Both the position numbers and the translations under genes were made by a program. Positions 10,450-21,841 of a DNA stretch of 64,000 nt are shown in pieces. Numbering within the stretch: position 1 is the stretch's first letter; every line of letters starts with the position of its first letter. Origin of the DNA: Adiantum capillus-veneris (taxonomy: Eukaryota; Streptophyta; Polypodiopsida; Polypodiales; Pteridaceae). The stretch lies in contig CM043960.1 of assembly GCA_014529385.2 (NCBI GenBank), positions 34,054,396-34,118,395 of the forward strand, in the 5' to 3' direction. The notes under the pieces are model-generated. The model was not told where the DNA came from and ran no database searches. It saw only the letters and a list, made by a program, of their open reading frames with translations.

Positions 10450-10585
10450 GTGAAGGAGATCCAGGAAGAGTCTGCAGGAGTTTATGGTCTCAAAGAAACT
10501 AGATCTGAAAAGAAGCCCGGAGCAATGGGATTGGTTGAAAGATTGAAGGAGATACGTGATTCAAAGAGCAAGACCGACCAAGAAG
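10450..10585 (+). CDS. Putative host exon, charged coiled-coil-like protein
   Basis: An open segment of 45 codons plus one base between a plausible acceptor (TTAAG|GTGAAG) and a donor (GAAG|GTTTTC). It reads VKEIQEESAGVYGLK, then PGAMGLVERLKEIRD, rich in Lys, Glu and Arg. It ends in phase 1. A segment at 39219 begins in the complementary phase and continues the same charged character (ALEEWRRKKLEEAKRR). A CT microsatellite follows directly after the donor. I do not recognise the family. Confidence 0.45.
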
Positions 10586-10588
10586 GTT

Positions 10589-10593
<5 letters not shown>

Positions 10594-10632
<39 letters not shown>
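10594..10632. repeat. (CT)n microsatellite
   Basis: An uninterrupted CT dinucleotide run just downstream of the putative exon. Translated frames through it (LSLSLS or RERERE) are artefacts. Confidence 0.95.
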
Positions 10633-10635
<3 letters not shown>

Positions 10636-12430
10636 CTTGCTGTAGTTTTCACGTACTTTCTTTTCAAAATATCAGGGTGATTAAAAAGTTGTGGTCTATT
10701 GTTTTATAATCATAGTTCTCACTGAAGGCCTCAATCCATTTACCCAAGTTTCTTCTAATCATCGGTTGGCTGTTGCATCCCTCTGTAACCGAAAGCAAAG
10801 CAGGCACAGGATTTTCGTCCCAACCTGTTTGACTTTTTGTTTTGCAAGGTTGTTTTTCATCTACCTGTCAGTGTGTTATCCATATGTTCAAGGTGTGAGA
10901 TGTCCTCTAGCTAGCTGTTATCCCTGATTGGAAACACCTTGGTGTGTTGTATGCATGCCTGCTTGCCTTGGTTTTCCATGAGTGACTTCTTGGTGATGTA
11001 TTCAGATGATGTTACATTGATGTATATTGGTGCTCCTATACTCTTCGTGAACGACTTGAATATCCTTTATAATTGTTAGGGGAGAGAAAGAAGTGCGCTA
11101 CAATGCAAGAAGACATCTAAGGACCAGCTAAGTGTGTGACATGAGCCATGTGTTGAATATGGAGCACTTTATCCGAGATTATGCCATAATGACAAATTGT
11201 CCAAGAAAAGAATATTCTTGGTTGTTGGAGCTTTGCGTGCATGCTGGCTGCTGCCCACTGCATACTATCACTACATGTAAACTTCAGATACAATACTATA
11301 AAAAAGGCTAAGGCTGGATCTATCCACAGAAGTTGTCAGAACAGCTGGTATGATGATGAGTGCTATGAGAATCAGACTCTCACTCATTGTAAGAGGCATG
11401 CCTTCCAGGTGCGACAATACTGGAGTCTGGAAACCATACGAGTATTCTCTTGCGATAGCGTGTGTGTGGCTTTGAGAAAATCTGAGAGAGGTCAATTTAT
11501 CCTCTGTCATAGATCCTGATTCCCTCCACTTGGCATGAATATTTCCCGCGATCAAATACGAGCCATCACCACTGCCCCCTTAGTCATGACCAACCCTCGC
11601 TAGATATGTTACTCTGATCATGGTAGGAGATGGCTCAAAAAGGGGGAGAGCAGCTGATTAAATAGGCATTGAAGGTTTTCATTTTATGCATACAGCTGGC
11701 ACTCTTAGCACATTTCATAGCAACATTTCTTAATAGAGCGTTAGTGGATGGCTTTGCATCTTCTTGGGCTATGAACATGATCACACCAACCCCCAAGTTG
11801 GGTGATTGCATGGACCCAGGTGACTACAAGAGAGCACATCCTCATTCCTAGCCGACTATGGACTGATGCTAGAGGTGGATGAAACTACTTCAAACACAAG
11901 CGGTGAATAACTGAATGGACTTGAAACACAACTGTGAACTGAGAAAACACTGCACCAAGGAACCTCTGCAAGAAACATGTGAAGGCGGAGTTCCTTTTGG
12001 AGAAGCATTGGTCCCTAATGTAGGTGCCCCCGGCTTTACCACAAACCCCTGGAAGGAATGCTGATCCAAAAACTGCAGACAAGCCTTCAGGACCTTGTTT
12101 GTTGTTGTGGGGATGGCAATCACTGGATTAAGGAGCATCCATTTAACGCTGGCCTAAATTATGAGACCTTTTGCTGAACCTTCCTAGCCACATATTGCCC
12201 AAACAATCCAAGGGAATCTTCAAAGAAATAAAAAAAAATCTTGGGGCTAATTTAGATAATGTCACGTGCGTACTTCATTTGCATTACTTGGACATGCTTC
12301 TGCTATAGTCTAGCATGAGTCTTAGCTTAGGACCTAGTCTGGCACCTTGTGAGCCTCTAGCAGGATGTGCATGTCTAGGCCGGTCATAGTTGCATACCCT
12401 CTCTTGCACAGGTGAACATTTCAGCTGTAG
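10633..12430. other. No gene seen
   Basis: Anonymous sequence with short open frames on both strands. Overlapping antisense frames at 11885-12138 look like mutual shadows. No domain or repeat boundary recognised. Confidence 0.45.
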
Positions 12431-13157
12431 GCAATTTGCCGCATGAACCACCTCTTAGCACCTTATTTTTTAATAAGTCATTTTCAGCTTATTATTTGCT
12501 TGGTCGCGAGGGCTGAATTGGTGCTGCTCGACCCAGCCTTATGCACCTATAAATGCATGCCTTTGGGCGTTAGGGGAAGTAGAGGAGGCAGTAGGAGAAA
12601 AAGGCCAGAAGCCTTAGGGTTTGTCGGGCCAGAACAGCCAGCGTTTTCAGCCTCCTCTCCATCAGCGTTTTCAGCCAGAACAGCCAGTAGATTTCAGCCC
12701 GTCCTCGTCCTCGGCGATAGCATTCAGCCTTACCATCGTCATGGTTGCAGATTCGAGCCATCAACATCGCTAGCAGTTTCGGCATTCAGCCATAGCCTCG
12801 TCGTCGTCCTCCTCCTCCTCATCGTCGTTGACACAACACCCCAACATCTAGTACCCCTTGTGCTTTGGCTTGGCTCCTGCCTAGCTCAGCATAAGGACAC
12901 TTAGTACCCCTTAGTACCTCGTTGCGTCGTCATCGTCATCGTCGTCGACATAAACCCATCAATACCTTGTTGTCGTCGTCATCATCGTCGACGTAGACCC
13001 CCTCAATACCTCGTCGTCGTCGACATAGAACCCCTCAGTTGCTCGTCGTCGTTGTCATTATCGTTGTCATAGAATCCATCAATACTTAGCACCCCTCAGC
13101 ACCCCGCAGTACCCAGTAGTACCCAACATCAGTAGCATCAGTACCCATTAGCATCAA
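12431..13157 (+). repeat. LTR/leader-like sequence with AGCGTTTTCAGCC and degenerate GTC/ATC repeats
   Basis: A TATA-like CTATAAATGCATG at about 12548 is followed by repeated CAGCGTTTTCAGCC-type motifs (12640-12780). These motifs also fill the LTRs of elements I-III and the leader of element B. Then comes a degenerate minisatellite (12790-13090) of GTCGTC/ATCGTC runs spaced by ACATAGAACCCCTCA-like segments. The combination suggests the R/U5 or leader of another LTR element. Boundaries were not established. Confidence 0.4.
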
Positions 13158-13215
13158 TGTCACGAGGACGTGGCAGTTGTTTACTATGTCACGAGGACGT
13201 GGCAATTGCTAACCT
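13158..13215. repeat. 29-base tandem duplication
   Basis: TGTCACGAGGACGTGGCA occurs at 13158 and again at 13187 with the spacer repeated. It begins TGTCACG, like several LTR starts in the window. Confidence 0.8.
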
Positions 13216-13906
13216 TAGTTGTTGGTTTCTTTCCAATGATTTTTGTTTTATTTTTGAGACCCTCTTTTTGAAGTAGCAAACGGTCGGACATTGTATGGCC
13301 AATGTGAACGGTGGTTTCACTCGCAGACGGGAAGTGGTCTTCACTGGAATTCGTATAGTGAGAGGAGTTCTAGGCTCATAGCAAGATCATGTAGGTCCCC
13401 CCCGTCGCACTTAGCAAGTTGGTGGATACTAGGACGTGAACTGAATAAAGGCATAAAGTCAAGGTGGGCACTACCAACAGAAAGTATTCGACAGTTGGGC
13501 CACATTGTACTTTTGGATGCGGTCCCAATGAGGATAGATGGTCAGATGACCAGTGGGAGCCCAACAGAAGCATCTCCTAAAAATTAGGGAACTGCTATTT
13601 TGGGCCATGAAATGTGTTCGCGTCATTACCTTTGGTATGACCAGGGAAACATTTAACAACTCTGCCGTGAAGTCAAGTGGGCAATCGGGAGAGTTTTAGG
13701 CGGCAACCCTGAAATGGGCAAATGCTTGTAAATGCGCCAAGTGGCACATTTTTGTGCACTTTCCTTCTCCATCAAGAAGTGGCGCTGAATTTTATGTTGG
13801 GAGAGCCCTCATTTGCAAATTGTCACAGGTTAAGAGCTATGGAGTGCTTTCTTTCCCTCCCATGTACAGTGTGGTGCTAGGAGTGATGCCTTGCACGCTA
13901 CACACT

Positions 13907-13939
<33 letters not shown>

Positions 13940-14882
13940 GTGCAGTTATGTGATGCCCCACAAGAGGGCTCTTCATTTGATTGATGTACAATTGTGTGGG
14001 TTCATGCTTTTGTGCTGAGGCAAGAGCCTCCTTGAGCAGGAACATGGGTAGCTAATTGCTACTCCAAAGTAGGCACCGGTGAGGGTCATAACCTCACCGT
14101 AGAGGTGCGTTTTCAGCGCTGTGTATGCGTTGTAAATTGACTATTTTTCAGCCATATCGACGCAAGAACCATTGGGAATCGTGTCCCATTGGCAGAGGAC
14201 AGTTAGGGGACTGTTTGGGGCTGAAAACAGGGCAAAAATCAGGAAATACAGCTTGCTGAATTTACTGTTTTTGGGCAGGAATCAGAGGGTTTATGCCGGT
14301 GAAAGTGAGTTCCAACAGGGGAATTGGTTTCGTGCAAGTTTTGGGGCTGTTATGTTGCCGAAATTTGCCAGAACAGGTGGTATCTAGCGGGATACAGGTA
14401 AAGGATTCCCAGGACTCTTCTTTGTAATTTACCCTCTCAAAGTATAAAGAAATACCGAAAGGGGTGCCAATTTTGGGGCCTACTTGTTGTTAGCGTCTGC
14501 TCGGAGCATTCTAGCTTTCGAGCTGTGTGTACTTAGGTGTTAATTCCCTTCGCAGGTTCCCTTTGCAAAGTGCTCTGTGTGTGTGTCTAAAGTAAAGAAT
14601 TTCGGGTGAAAGCCAAAGCCTACCGCCCCACGGGCCGATTTCAATCAGCATCTCAGCATTGAGTCATTGTATCAACAAGAATAAAGAAAGTACTTGCTCT
14701 GGCAGTTGAGCAAGGGGGCCCTTGAGGGTTCGGCACCCGACATGCCGTGTCGTCTCTCTCTCTCTCTCTCGTGTCTCTCTCTTTCATTCAGTTCAGTTCA
14801 GTTCTTCCAAGTGAAGTAAAGTGTCCCTTGTGTTTGTGCGGAGTACTAGATGCGAGCAAAAACACTTCCGTTGCACCTGACA
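13216..14882 (+). repeat. LTR-like sequence, unassigned
   Basis: Contains CT runs (about 13907-13936 and 14752-14771). It has an AAGTATAAAGAAATACCG region at about 14437 resembling the AATAAAGAAATACTG segment of the C/E LTRs, and an end GTTGCACCTGACA at 14882 similar to the GCACCTAACA ends of elements I-III. No primer site follows, and no polypurine tract precedes the start, so the element type and limits are uncertain. Confidence 0.35.
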
Positions 14883-16008
14883 GATAATAGCAACTTTGAC
14901 ATCTTCTGAAGGATGTCATCAGTAGGCACAAGCGTAGAGGATTCAAAGCTAAGAGACTGGGAGTATCTCCAGCGACGACTTGGGCAATAGCAAAAGAAGT
15001 AAACTAAAAGTCATGCGGAAACGAGAGACATGCAAAGCGCAAAAACCTAGTCCAAGGGTGAGTGAGATTTGAAAGAAGGATGGGAGCCAAAAGAGTTCTT
15101 CTTTAGGAGCTAGCTGTGGCAGTTTGGTTACAATTGATAGAGTTGACGATCACCTAGAAATTGCGAGATCGCAATTGCAATGGAGACTTGAGAGTAGACT
15201 AGTGGCTAGAAGGAATTGCATGCTAAGCTATAGGAATATCCGTGTGTATTGGAAGAGATAGTACGATTGGAGTTTAATGAGCAATTGTTTTGACACTAAA
15301 ACTAAGCTAGAAGGACCTCCTCCAACTAAAGTGCTCAAAATTCCTAGATACCATGGAAAATTGAAGACTATTTCTAAGCTTAAAGAAGACTTCCTTCAAA
15401 ACATGGTGATTCTTGTTTGAGTAAGAGACGTCTATGAAGCAAATGAAGACTAGCTCAACCATGGAATCACCTCCAATAGAGCCCAAGGAGCTAGAAAAGG
15501 ACCTACCCATGAGAATTTGGGAAGAGGTATTTCTTTTTTTATTGATCAAGCAAAAGTTTACAACCGACTCTTACTCGGAGGGACCAACTAGCGCACACTC
15601 CTCATATTTATATGTCCTGCTTGGTAAAAGCAACTCATGTAGTAAAAGCAACTTGCCGCACTTTGAGGCTTCCAAAAAACCATTGCATGTTGGAAACTGT
15701 CACAGAGTGTTGACATGGCATAGTTGTGGCCGATTGTACTAGAGTAGAGCCAATGGGAAAAAGCATAACAAGGTCAACTTGAGCAAAGCAGAGTCATTTG
15801 GGAACATCCTATAAATCACAACCCAATTTCTGTTGGAGATCATGGGAGTGTACGAACGTTGCTGAGGGTTCTCTATGGAGATTGCTTATTGGGGCGATAC
15901 TTATCATTAAAGACAGATGCTGTTAAGTGCTTCAGTAGAGAGTTGTATTTAGTAGATGATTTTCACTTTTCTTTTGAAATCTTTTAAAGCCAATGCATGT
16001 GAATGCAA
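14883..16008. other. Flank of element II, no gene seen
   Basis: Two overlapping antisense open frames (15307-15549 and 15434-15742) lie here, neither with a recognisable domain. The last five bases (TGCAA, 16004-16008) are the target-site duplication of element II. Confidence 0.45.
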
Positions 16009-17059
16009 TGTTAGGTGTAGCGGAACGAATGTTTGAACTTTGCTCAAGATGAGTGCTCCGAATTGTGCTCAAGGTTCCTTTTGTTCTTATGGAAGGGAGA
16101 GCCTTCCGTTCTTAATGAGAGAGTGCAGTGATCATAAACAAAGTGAATGGACACTGTGCGTGCAAGTGTATGAGACTGAGAGATAGAGAGAGAAGAGAAT
16201 ACGACACTAGAGACGTTGTAAAACCCTCCTCCGAAGGCCCTACTCTCCTCAGCGAGAGTGGTCTACTATTGATTGAACAAACGGGTACAAATTGAATGCA
16301 TGTGATTGATGCAAGTCTAGGCTAGATCGATGATGACGACAGAGATGGTGAGACCGATGTAAGGGCTGAAATCTGCTACTCTTTATCTGCTGTCCAAAAA
16401 CGCTCAAGGCTGAAATCTGCTGCAAATCAAAACGCTGAATTTGGGGCTGATTTTTGCTGCTGAAAAACACTGTTTTGCTTGTCCTTATGGCTGAAAACTG
16501 TTGGTGCTTATCTGCTGAAAACTGATGGTCTTTAGGCTGAGAATCGCCATGGGATGGTAGGGCGATATGGGCTCCAAAAACGCTAGGCTGCCAATCTGGA
16601 AAACGCTAGCACTTGAGGACTTCTTGCGATGCTTGTTGGGATAAAAAACGCTAGGACTATGGGGTCTCCGGCGATGAAGCTTGTTGATATAAAACACCAA
16701 GGTTGAGGATCTGCTTGAGGGAAATCTCCCCCAAGGGGTTCTTGCTTGAGAAGTTGCCTGTTGAGCGGTGGAGCTCCTGCTGCCTCTTCTGCCAATTAGT
16801 GCTAGTCTAGGTTTGCTTATATACAAACTTACTCAATTTGCCCTACCTACTTTTCAACAAAAGTCACTTAAAAATTATAAGTGGAACATATCAAAAATAG
16901 GTAAAATAGGCTAAATGCACTGGAAAATTCCCTTGAAGGATTCTGATGGATTTTGATGGGAATGCTTATGATCATGCTGTGTGCAACCAGAGGATATGCA
17001 TCTACACAGAGTGACTGGGCATGCACGGTCTACGAATAGACTCACAAAAGTGCCAGATC
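16009..17059 (-). repeat. 3' LTR of element II, truncated
   Basis: Matches 19162-20294 from its TGTTAGG end through GTGCCAGATCA, then stops. The final roughly 110 bases (with CACGTGACA) are missing because of the internal deletion. Confidence 0.85.
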
Positions 17060-17481
17060 AATGTTAGCCTCCCAATCAATGAGAGGGTTAAGCTCACGAA
17101 ACCATCGAATGCCCAAAATCATATCACATTTTGAGAGAGGAGAGACAAATTTTTTTTACGGAAAGCAGTTTGTTGAATTGTAAACAATACACCAAGCCAC
17201 TCTTGCGTGATGAGAGAGTCCATACCGGGAAGAGAGCCAGAGACCTCGAGAGGAGATTTCTAACTAACCTCTAGGCGGGCTCTCTCAACAAGAGAGGGAC
17301 TGATCACATCATGCATACTACCTGGGTCAAACAATATGACAAAATGGTGCCCCGTCATATGACCATAACATTTAATGAGAGAATCATCAATGGGAGGGTC
17401 AGGAGTAACTTGGGGCACACTCGTGCTATCATTAAATTGCATTGACAGAGGAAGTGGGTTCTGTGGATTCTTTAGATTCAT
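17060..17481 (-). pseudogene. Protease-like domain of element II (DPGS variant)
   Basis: Minus-strand frame 17260-17481 reads FVILFDPGSMHDVISPSLVE, the flap-to-active-site layout of a gypsy aspartic protease. The active-site triad region is D-P-G-S instead of D-T/S-G-A/S. Downstream sequence to 17060 matches the Ile-Leu-Gly/Trp-Phe region (ILGIRWF) seen in element I. Element I has the same DPGS, so it is shared by the family. The domain ends abruptly at the deletion junction. Confidence 0.7.
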
Positions 17482-18720
17482 TCAATTCAAGCTTAGGACA
17501 TGTTCTTTTTATGTGACCCTTAATGTGACAATGAAAACAACGACCTTCCTTAGAATAAGTGCTTTTCCTTTTCATTTGGAGTAAGCTTAGGTTTAGCAAT
17601 TGTGTTAGCCTTACCCTTAGGTTCATTGGAAGAATTCTTTTCTGAGAGACTGTTGGAAGATTGGTTAGAAGAGTTACTGTTTTTACCATTCTTACCATTC
17701 TTACCGTTCTTCGTGTTCTGAGAATTCTGAGGGGTTCCTTGAGAAGTCTTGTTTTCCTTAGGCTTTCCCTTGTGCTTCATCTCGTGTGCGAGAGCAATCG
17801 CTACCGCCTTGTTAAGATCGATTGGATCAAGTACCTCGACATCATACTTGATATACTCGTCCAATACATAAAGGAACGCCTCTTTGCGCTCCGCATCCGA
17901 TTTGCGTAATTGAGTGTCGTGTTGCAAAACACGATTAGAGAAAGACATAATTGGCATACCGTTTTGCTTGAGAGCGCGTCAATCGTCCTTCAATCGTGCA
18001 AGGTATTGATGTGGCATAAACCGCGCCTTGAGCTTGTCTTGAAAATCAGCCCAATTAAAGGAAAGGGGCGTGAATTCGTCGGCTTCCTCTAGGTGTGCGG
18101 CTAACTGTGCCTCTTGCCATGCGTGGTACCAATTGATGGTATCACCGGTAAGGTACATAGCTGTCGTCAAAACCTTGCTATTTCCTGTCTTCTTAGTTGT
18201 CGCAAAATAAGCATTGAATAACCGTAGCATCCATCTTACCTTCATACTTGCCGAAAGTCAACTTCTCTGTGACTGGATTGTTGGAGTCCGCATCACGGCT
18301 TGCGCCACTTGAGGAACTACCAACCTCTTTGGCTGGTTTAGACTTCGAGGCAAGAACTTGTCGAACCAATTCTTGAGTGCGGAGTTCTCTTTGAGCCTCA
18401 CGCTCGGCCTCCAAGGCCGCTCCTTGAGCCTCCCGATCGGCCTCCCAAGCCGCTCGACTTGCTTCAACTTCCTCCTTTCTTTGTGCCTTTCTTTCTTTTC
18501 GTTCGTCGCGTTCCAAGGCAATGCGAGTCGCTTCTTGTTTGGCCATCATGTCCCTCATCGTTTTGAACATCGCCTCCATAGGATTTGGTACAATTTGTGG
18601 CGTAGATGGCGAAGGGGGAGGGTCGGAAAAATCTCGTGGGTGTGGGGAAAATTCTTCGTCGCCTCTCTCATACTCATCACCTGTATGCGAAGTATCCATT
18701 CCGCTTCGGGTGATGACCAT
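17482..18720 (-). CDS. Gag polyprotein of element II (frame-broken)
   Basis: Starts at ATG 18720 (MVITRSGMDTSHTGDEYE). An acidic/proline segment is followed by an Arg/Glu/Ala-rich coiled coil (about residues 50-140). Next comes a Retrotrans_gag capsid region (NAYFATTKKTGNSK, TINWYHAWQEAQLA, FNWADFQDKLKARFMP, MSFSNRVLQ). A low-complexity NGKNGKNGKN/Ser-Asn linker precedes one CCHC zinc knuckle (CFHCHIKGHIKRTC, near 17500-17545). At least two frame changes break the reading (near 18200 and 17960/17690). Gag would package element RNA into virus-like particles. Homologous Gag is in element I, and its N-terminus is in element III. Confidence 0.85.
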
Positions 18721-19148
18721 GCACTATGATCTTTGTTCTTAAGTTCACGAGGAACTTGGGTTCTTGGGAGTCTTGGGTTCTTGGGTTCTTGAGGGTCTTG
18801 AGTTCTTGAGGTTCTTGAGGGTTTTCTTTCGCTTGCAATCAGTGTTTGAGAAGGATCTTCTCTTCACCCGAGTTCTACTCTTTTCCACGGGCGCACCCTT
18901 GGCGGCCTTGCGCTCCACCTCACGTCGATTGGCCGGCCGCTAAGTGCACGGTCCGCTTTCAATGAGTGAAAAGAGGCACAAGGGGAGGCTGGACAAGCCC
19001 TTCTTTCTTGGGATTCCTGTCACTCTGCAAAAACATGATTAGGAATCGACACGCCCAAGCGAACTTGGGTTCGTGCGACCGCAACAAGCAAAAAAAATTC
19101 TTGTGATTCTTGTGGTTCTTTCCTTGAGTGATACAGAACACTGTCAAA

Positions 19149-19161
19149 GCTCTGATACCAA
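19149..19161 (-). other. Primer-binding site of element II
   Basis: The plus strand reads CTCTGATACCAA directly before the LTR start at 19162. The minus strand TTGGTATCAGAG complements initiator-Met tRNA. Confidence 0.85.
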
Positions 19162-20294
19162 TGTTAGGTGCAGCGGAATGAATGTTTGAACTTTGATCAA
19201 GATGAGTGCTCCGAACTGTGCTCAAGGTTCCTTTTGTTCTTATGGAAGGGAGAGCCTTCCGTTCTTAATGAAAGAGTGCAATGATCATAAACAAAGTGAA
19301 TGGACATTGTACATGCAAGTGTATGAGACTAAGAGATAGAGAGAGAAGAGAATACGACACCAGAGACGTCGTAAAACCCTCCTCCGAAGGCTCTACTCTC
19401 GTCGGTGAGAGTGGTCTACTATTGATTGCACAAACGGGTACAAATTGAATGCATGTGACTGATGCAAGTCTAGGCTAGATTGATGACGACGACAGAGATG
19501 GCGAGACCGAATTAAGGGCTGAAATTTGCTACTCTTTATCTGCTGTTCAAAAACGCTCAAGGCTGAAATCTGCTGCAAATCAAAACGCTGAATTTGGGGC
19601 TGATTTCTTCTGTTGAAAAACGCTGTTTTGCTGGTCCTTATGGCTGAAAACTGTTGGTGCTTATCTGCTGAAAACTGATGGTTTTTAGGCTGAGAATCGC
19701 CATGGGATGGTAGGGTGATATGGGCTCCAAAAACGCTAGGCTGCCAATCTGGAAAACGCTAGCACTTGAGGACTTCTTGCGATGCTTGTTGGGATCAAAA
19801 ACGCTAGGACTATGGGGTCTCCGGCGATGAAGCTTGCTGATGGAAAAACACCAAGGCTGAGGATCTGCTTGAGGGAAATCGCTCCCAAGGGGTTCTTGCT
19901 TGAGAAGTTGCGTGTTGAGCGGTGGAGCTCTTGCTGCCTCTTTTGCCAATTAGTGCTAGTCTAGGTTTGCTTATATACAAACTTACTCAATTTTGCCCTA
20001 CCTACTTTTCAACAAAAGTCACTTAAAAATAATAAGTGGAAAATGTCAAAAATAGGTAAAATAGGCTAAATGCACTGGAAAATTCCCCTGAAGGATTCTG
20101 ATGGGAATGCTTATGATCATGCTGTGTGCAACCAGAGGATATGCGTCTACACAGAGTGACTGGGCATGCACGGTCTACGAATAGACTCACAAAAGTGCCA
20201 AATCACTTCTAAATCTAGACCGACTGGACTTACTGAACCCTTGCCGTGCTGTAGCTTGTCCACGGACACATAGGGTTGGATGTGTCACGTGACA
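19162..20294 (-). repeat. 5' LTR of element II (1133 bases)
   Basis: Complete, TG...CA (TGTTAGGTG...CACGTGACA). Its centre is full of AAAACGCT and GGCTGAAA motifs, the complement of AGCGTTTT/TTTCAGCC. A minus-strand TATA-like GTATATAAGC lies at about 19967-19977. Both ends match the LTRs of I and III. Confidence 0.9.
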
Positions 20295-20351
20295 TGCAAT
20301 TCAAGGGCTTAGTTGTAAACTTAGATCAATTGTGTGTGGTCATACAAAATA

Positions 20352-20493
20352 ATTGTAAATCTTGATAGTTGATTAATAACATAAAGGAATCTTGCGAGGG
20401 GCACCATTTGGGGGGCCAACAAATAGTTGTAAATCTTATAATTGATTAATAACGTAAAGAAATCCTGTAGGGGCACCATTTGGGGGGCCAACA
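20352..20493. repeat. Tandem pair around GGGGCACCATTTGGGG
   Basis: Two adjacent copies of about 70-74 bases containing TTGATTAATAACRTAAAG and GGGGCACCATTTGGGGGG. The AACGTAAAGAAATCCTG part resembles the poly(A)-signal area of the E/C LTRs, so this is probably a relic of an LTR into which element II inserted. Confidence 0.65.
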
Positions 20494-21574
20494 CCTTTCA
20501 AATGGGAACTTCACCTCATCCATCCGTCTCAAAATTCAAGTGTGAAGTGCTTTGAGCTCTGTTCTATTTGTTTAAAGTTTGTACCAGTGAATGTCCCGTT
20601 GGCATGTGGCTCTGGCCAATTGTAGTGGTATAAGAGATCAACAGTTTGCTTATTTGGCAAGCAAATCGGTCCTCCAATTGTTATAGAATTGCAACATGGA
20701 AGTAAAACCGTCAACGTGTAGATAAAGAAAAGGATAATAAAGGTACATACTAGGTAAAGGAGAACTTCTTTGTGACCTGAGAATCAACATATTTTTGTAG
20801 AGAATTAATAATTATATATTTGATATATATAAAATAGCAAAGAAAAAAGAAGCAACGAGGTAGAGGGTTTGAACCCCTTTGAGAGGTTTAACTAGCATTG
20901 ACCAGCCTTGACCAAGGGTTGATAAATGGTCGACCAGTGTGAAAGCGCATGGAGGAGCGTATGCCAACATGGAAAATCCAATAGGGATCATTTCCATGGC
21001 TAAATACTTTCGTTAAAGCATGCATTTGACACTTTTTCTATGCTATAGGATATTCTAAAATGCTTTGAAATGTTTTAGAATTTGAAGACGTTGGAGAAGT
21101 TGAAGTTGATTCTCTTGCTGAGCCCTACTTATTGTCGCAAATGGACTTGATTTTAATGACCTCCAAAATTAGAGTTTTCAACAGTAAATTAGGGTTCACG
21201 TAGAAAAATTCAGCATGTGTTCAATTGATATTCATTTAAGCATCATGAGCCAAATCTACTAGGCCTGAGGGTGTTGCTAAATTGGCTATTTTCTTATTTT
21301 ATGAGTAATTTCAATTTATTGAAATAAAAGTATTTACATTTTGTGCACATTAGATCAGGAACATTGCTGGGTGACATAGAGCATCGCTAAGGAGTTGTTC
21401 CGTGGACCGTAAGTTTAGTGGATGAGAGATAGAGTAGTGGATATCATGATAGATGACCGGAGCATCAGTTAGGGAATCCTCCACAGTAGGAAATCCGGAT
21501 TGAGGGTAAGTTACATGTAAGATGCAAGCACTTGAATGAAGACGGGTTCTGGGTAGCGTTGAAGAAATGCAACT
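20494..21574. other. No gene seen
   Basis: AT-rich anonymous sequence with short frames only. The true left end of element B may lie in the last 100-200 bases but could not be matched to its 3' LTR. Confidence 0.45.
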
Positions 21575-21750
21575 GCTTTGTGAATAAATGGTTTTATTGG
21601 AGGGTCATTTTTAAAGATCATTGGGCTATATTGAGGATTATTGCTCGACCAACCTATTCTCCTATATATAGGAGGGGGGGGCACCCTCTTTTTCATTGTC
21701 TTGTCTCACACCATGTAGCCATCTGGAGTTATTGGGCTGCCAGCCTTTCC

Positions 21751-21797
<47 letters not shown>

Positions 21798-21829
21798 CCA
21801 TTGTCTCTTTCTCTCTCTCAACTTTGACA
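21575..21829 (+). repeat. 5' LTR of element B (5' part lost)
   Basis: Matches the 3' LTR from TATTGGAGGGTCAT onward through CACCATGTAGCCAT, the CT run (about 21752-21794) and the TTGACA end. Sequence left of 21575 does not match the 3' LTR start. A 16-base perfect palindrome CTCCTATATATAGGAG (21659-21674) holds the TATA box. Confidence 0.75.
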
Positions 21830-21841
21830 TGGTATCAGAGC
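21830..21841 (+). other. Primer-binding site of element B
   Basis: TGGTATCAGAGC, an exact match to the usual initiator-Met tRNA primer site, immediately after the LTR end TTTGACA. Confidence 0.9.

Larger units (their letters stand above)
16009..20294 (-). mobile_element. Element II: Gag-bearing LTR retrotransposon, pol-less, with TSD
   Basis: Flanked by a perfect 5-base duplication TGCAA (16004-16008 and 20295-20299). Both LTRs begin TGTTAGGTG on the plus strand. The complete one ends CACGTGACA, the terminal inverted sequence of this family. Read leftward: 5' LTR (20294-19162), primer site, gag, zinc knuckle and protease-like domain. The protease then joins directly to the middle of the 3' LTR at about 17059/17060. 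That junction deletes the 3' half of the internal region plus the first part of the 3' LTR. Length is 4286 bases. Same family as elements I and III. Confidence 0.9.

Noticed and set aside
11885-12138. Two overlapping minus-strand frames as a gene
   Set aside because: They are shifted readings of the same bases with no motif and no splice support.
12443-12904. 153-codon plus-strand frame
   Set aside because: It lies in LTR/leader-like repeats (AGCGTTTTCAGCC, GTC runs) with an antisense frame of similar length and no known domain.
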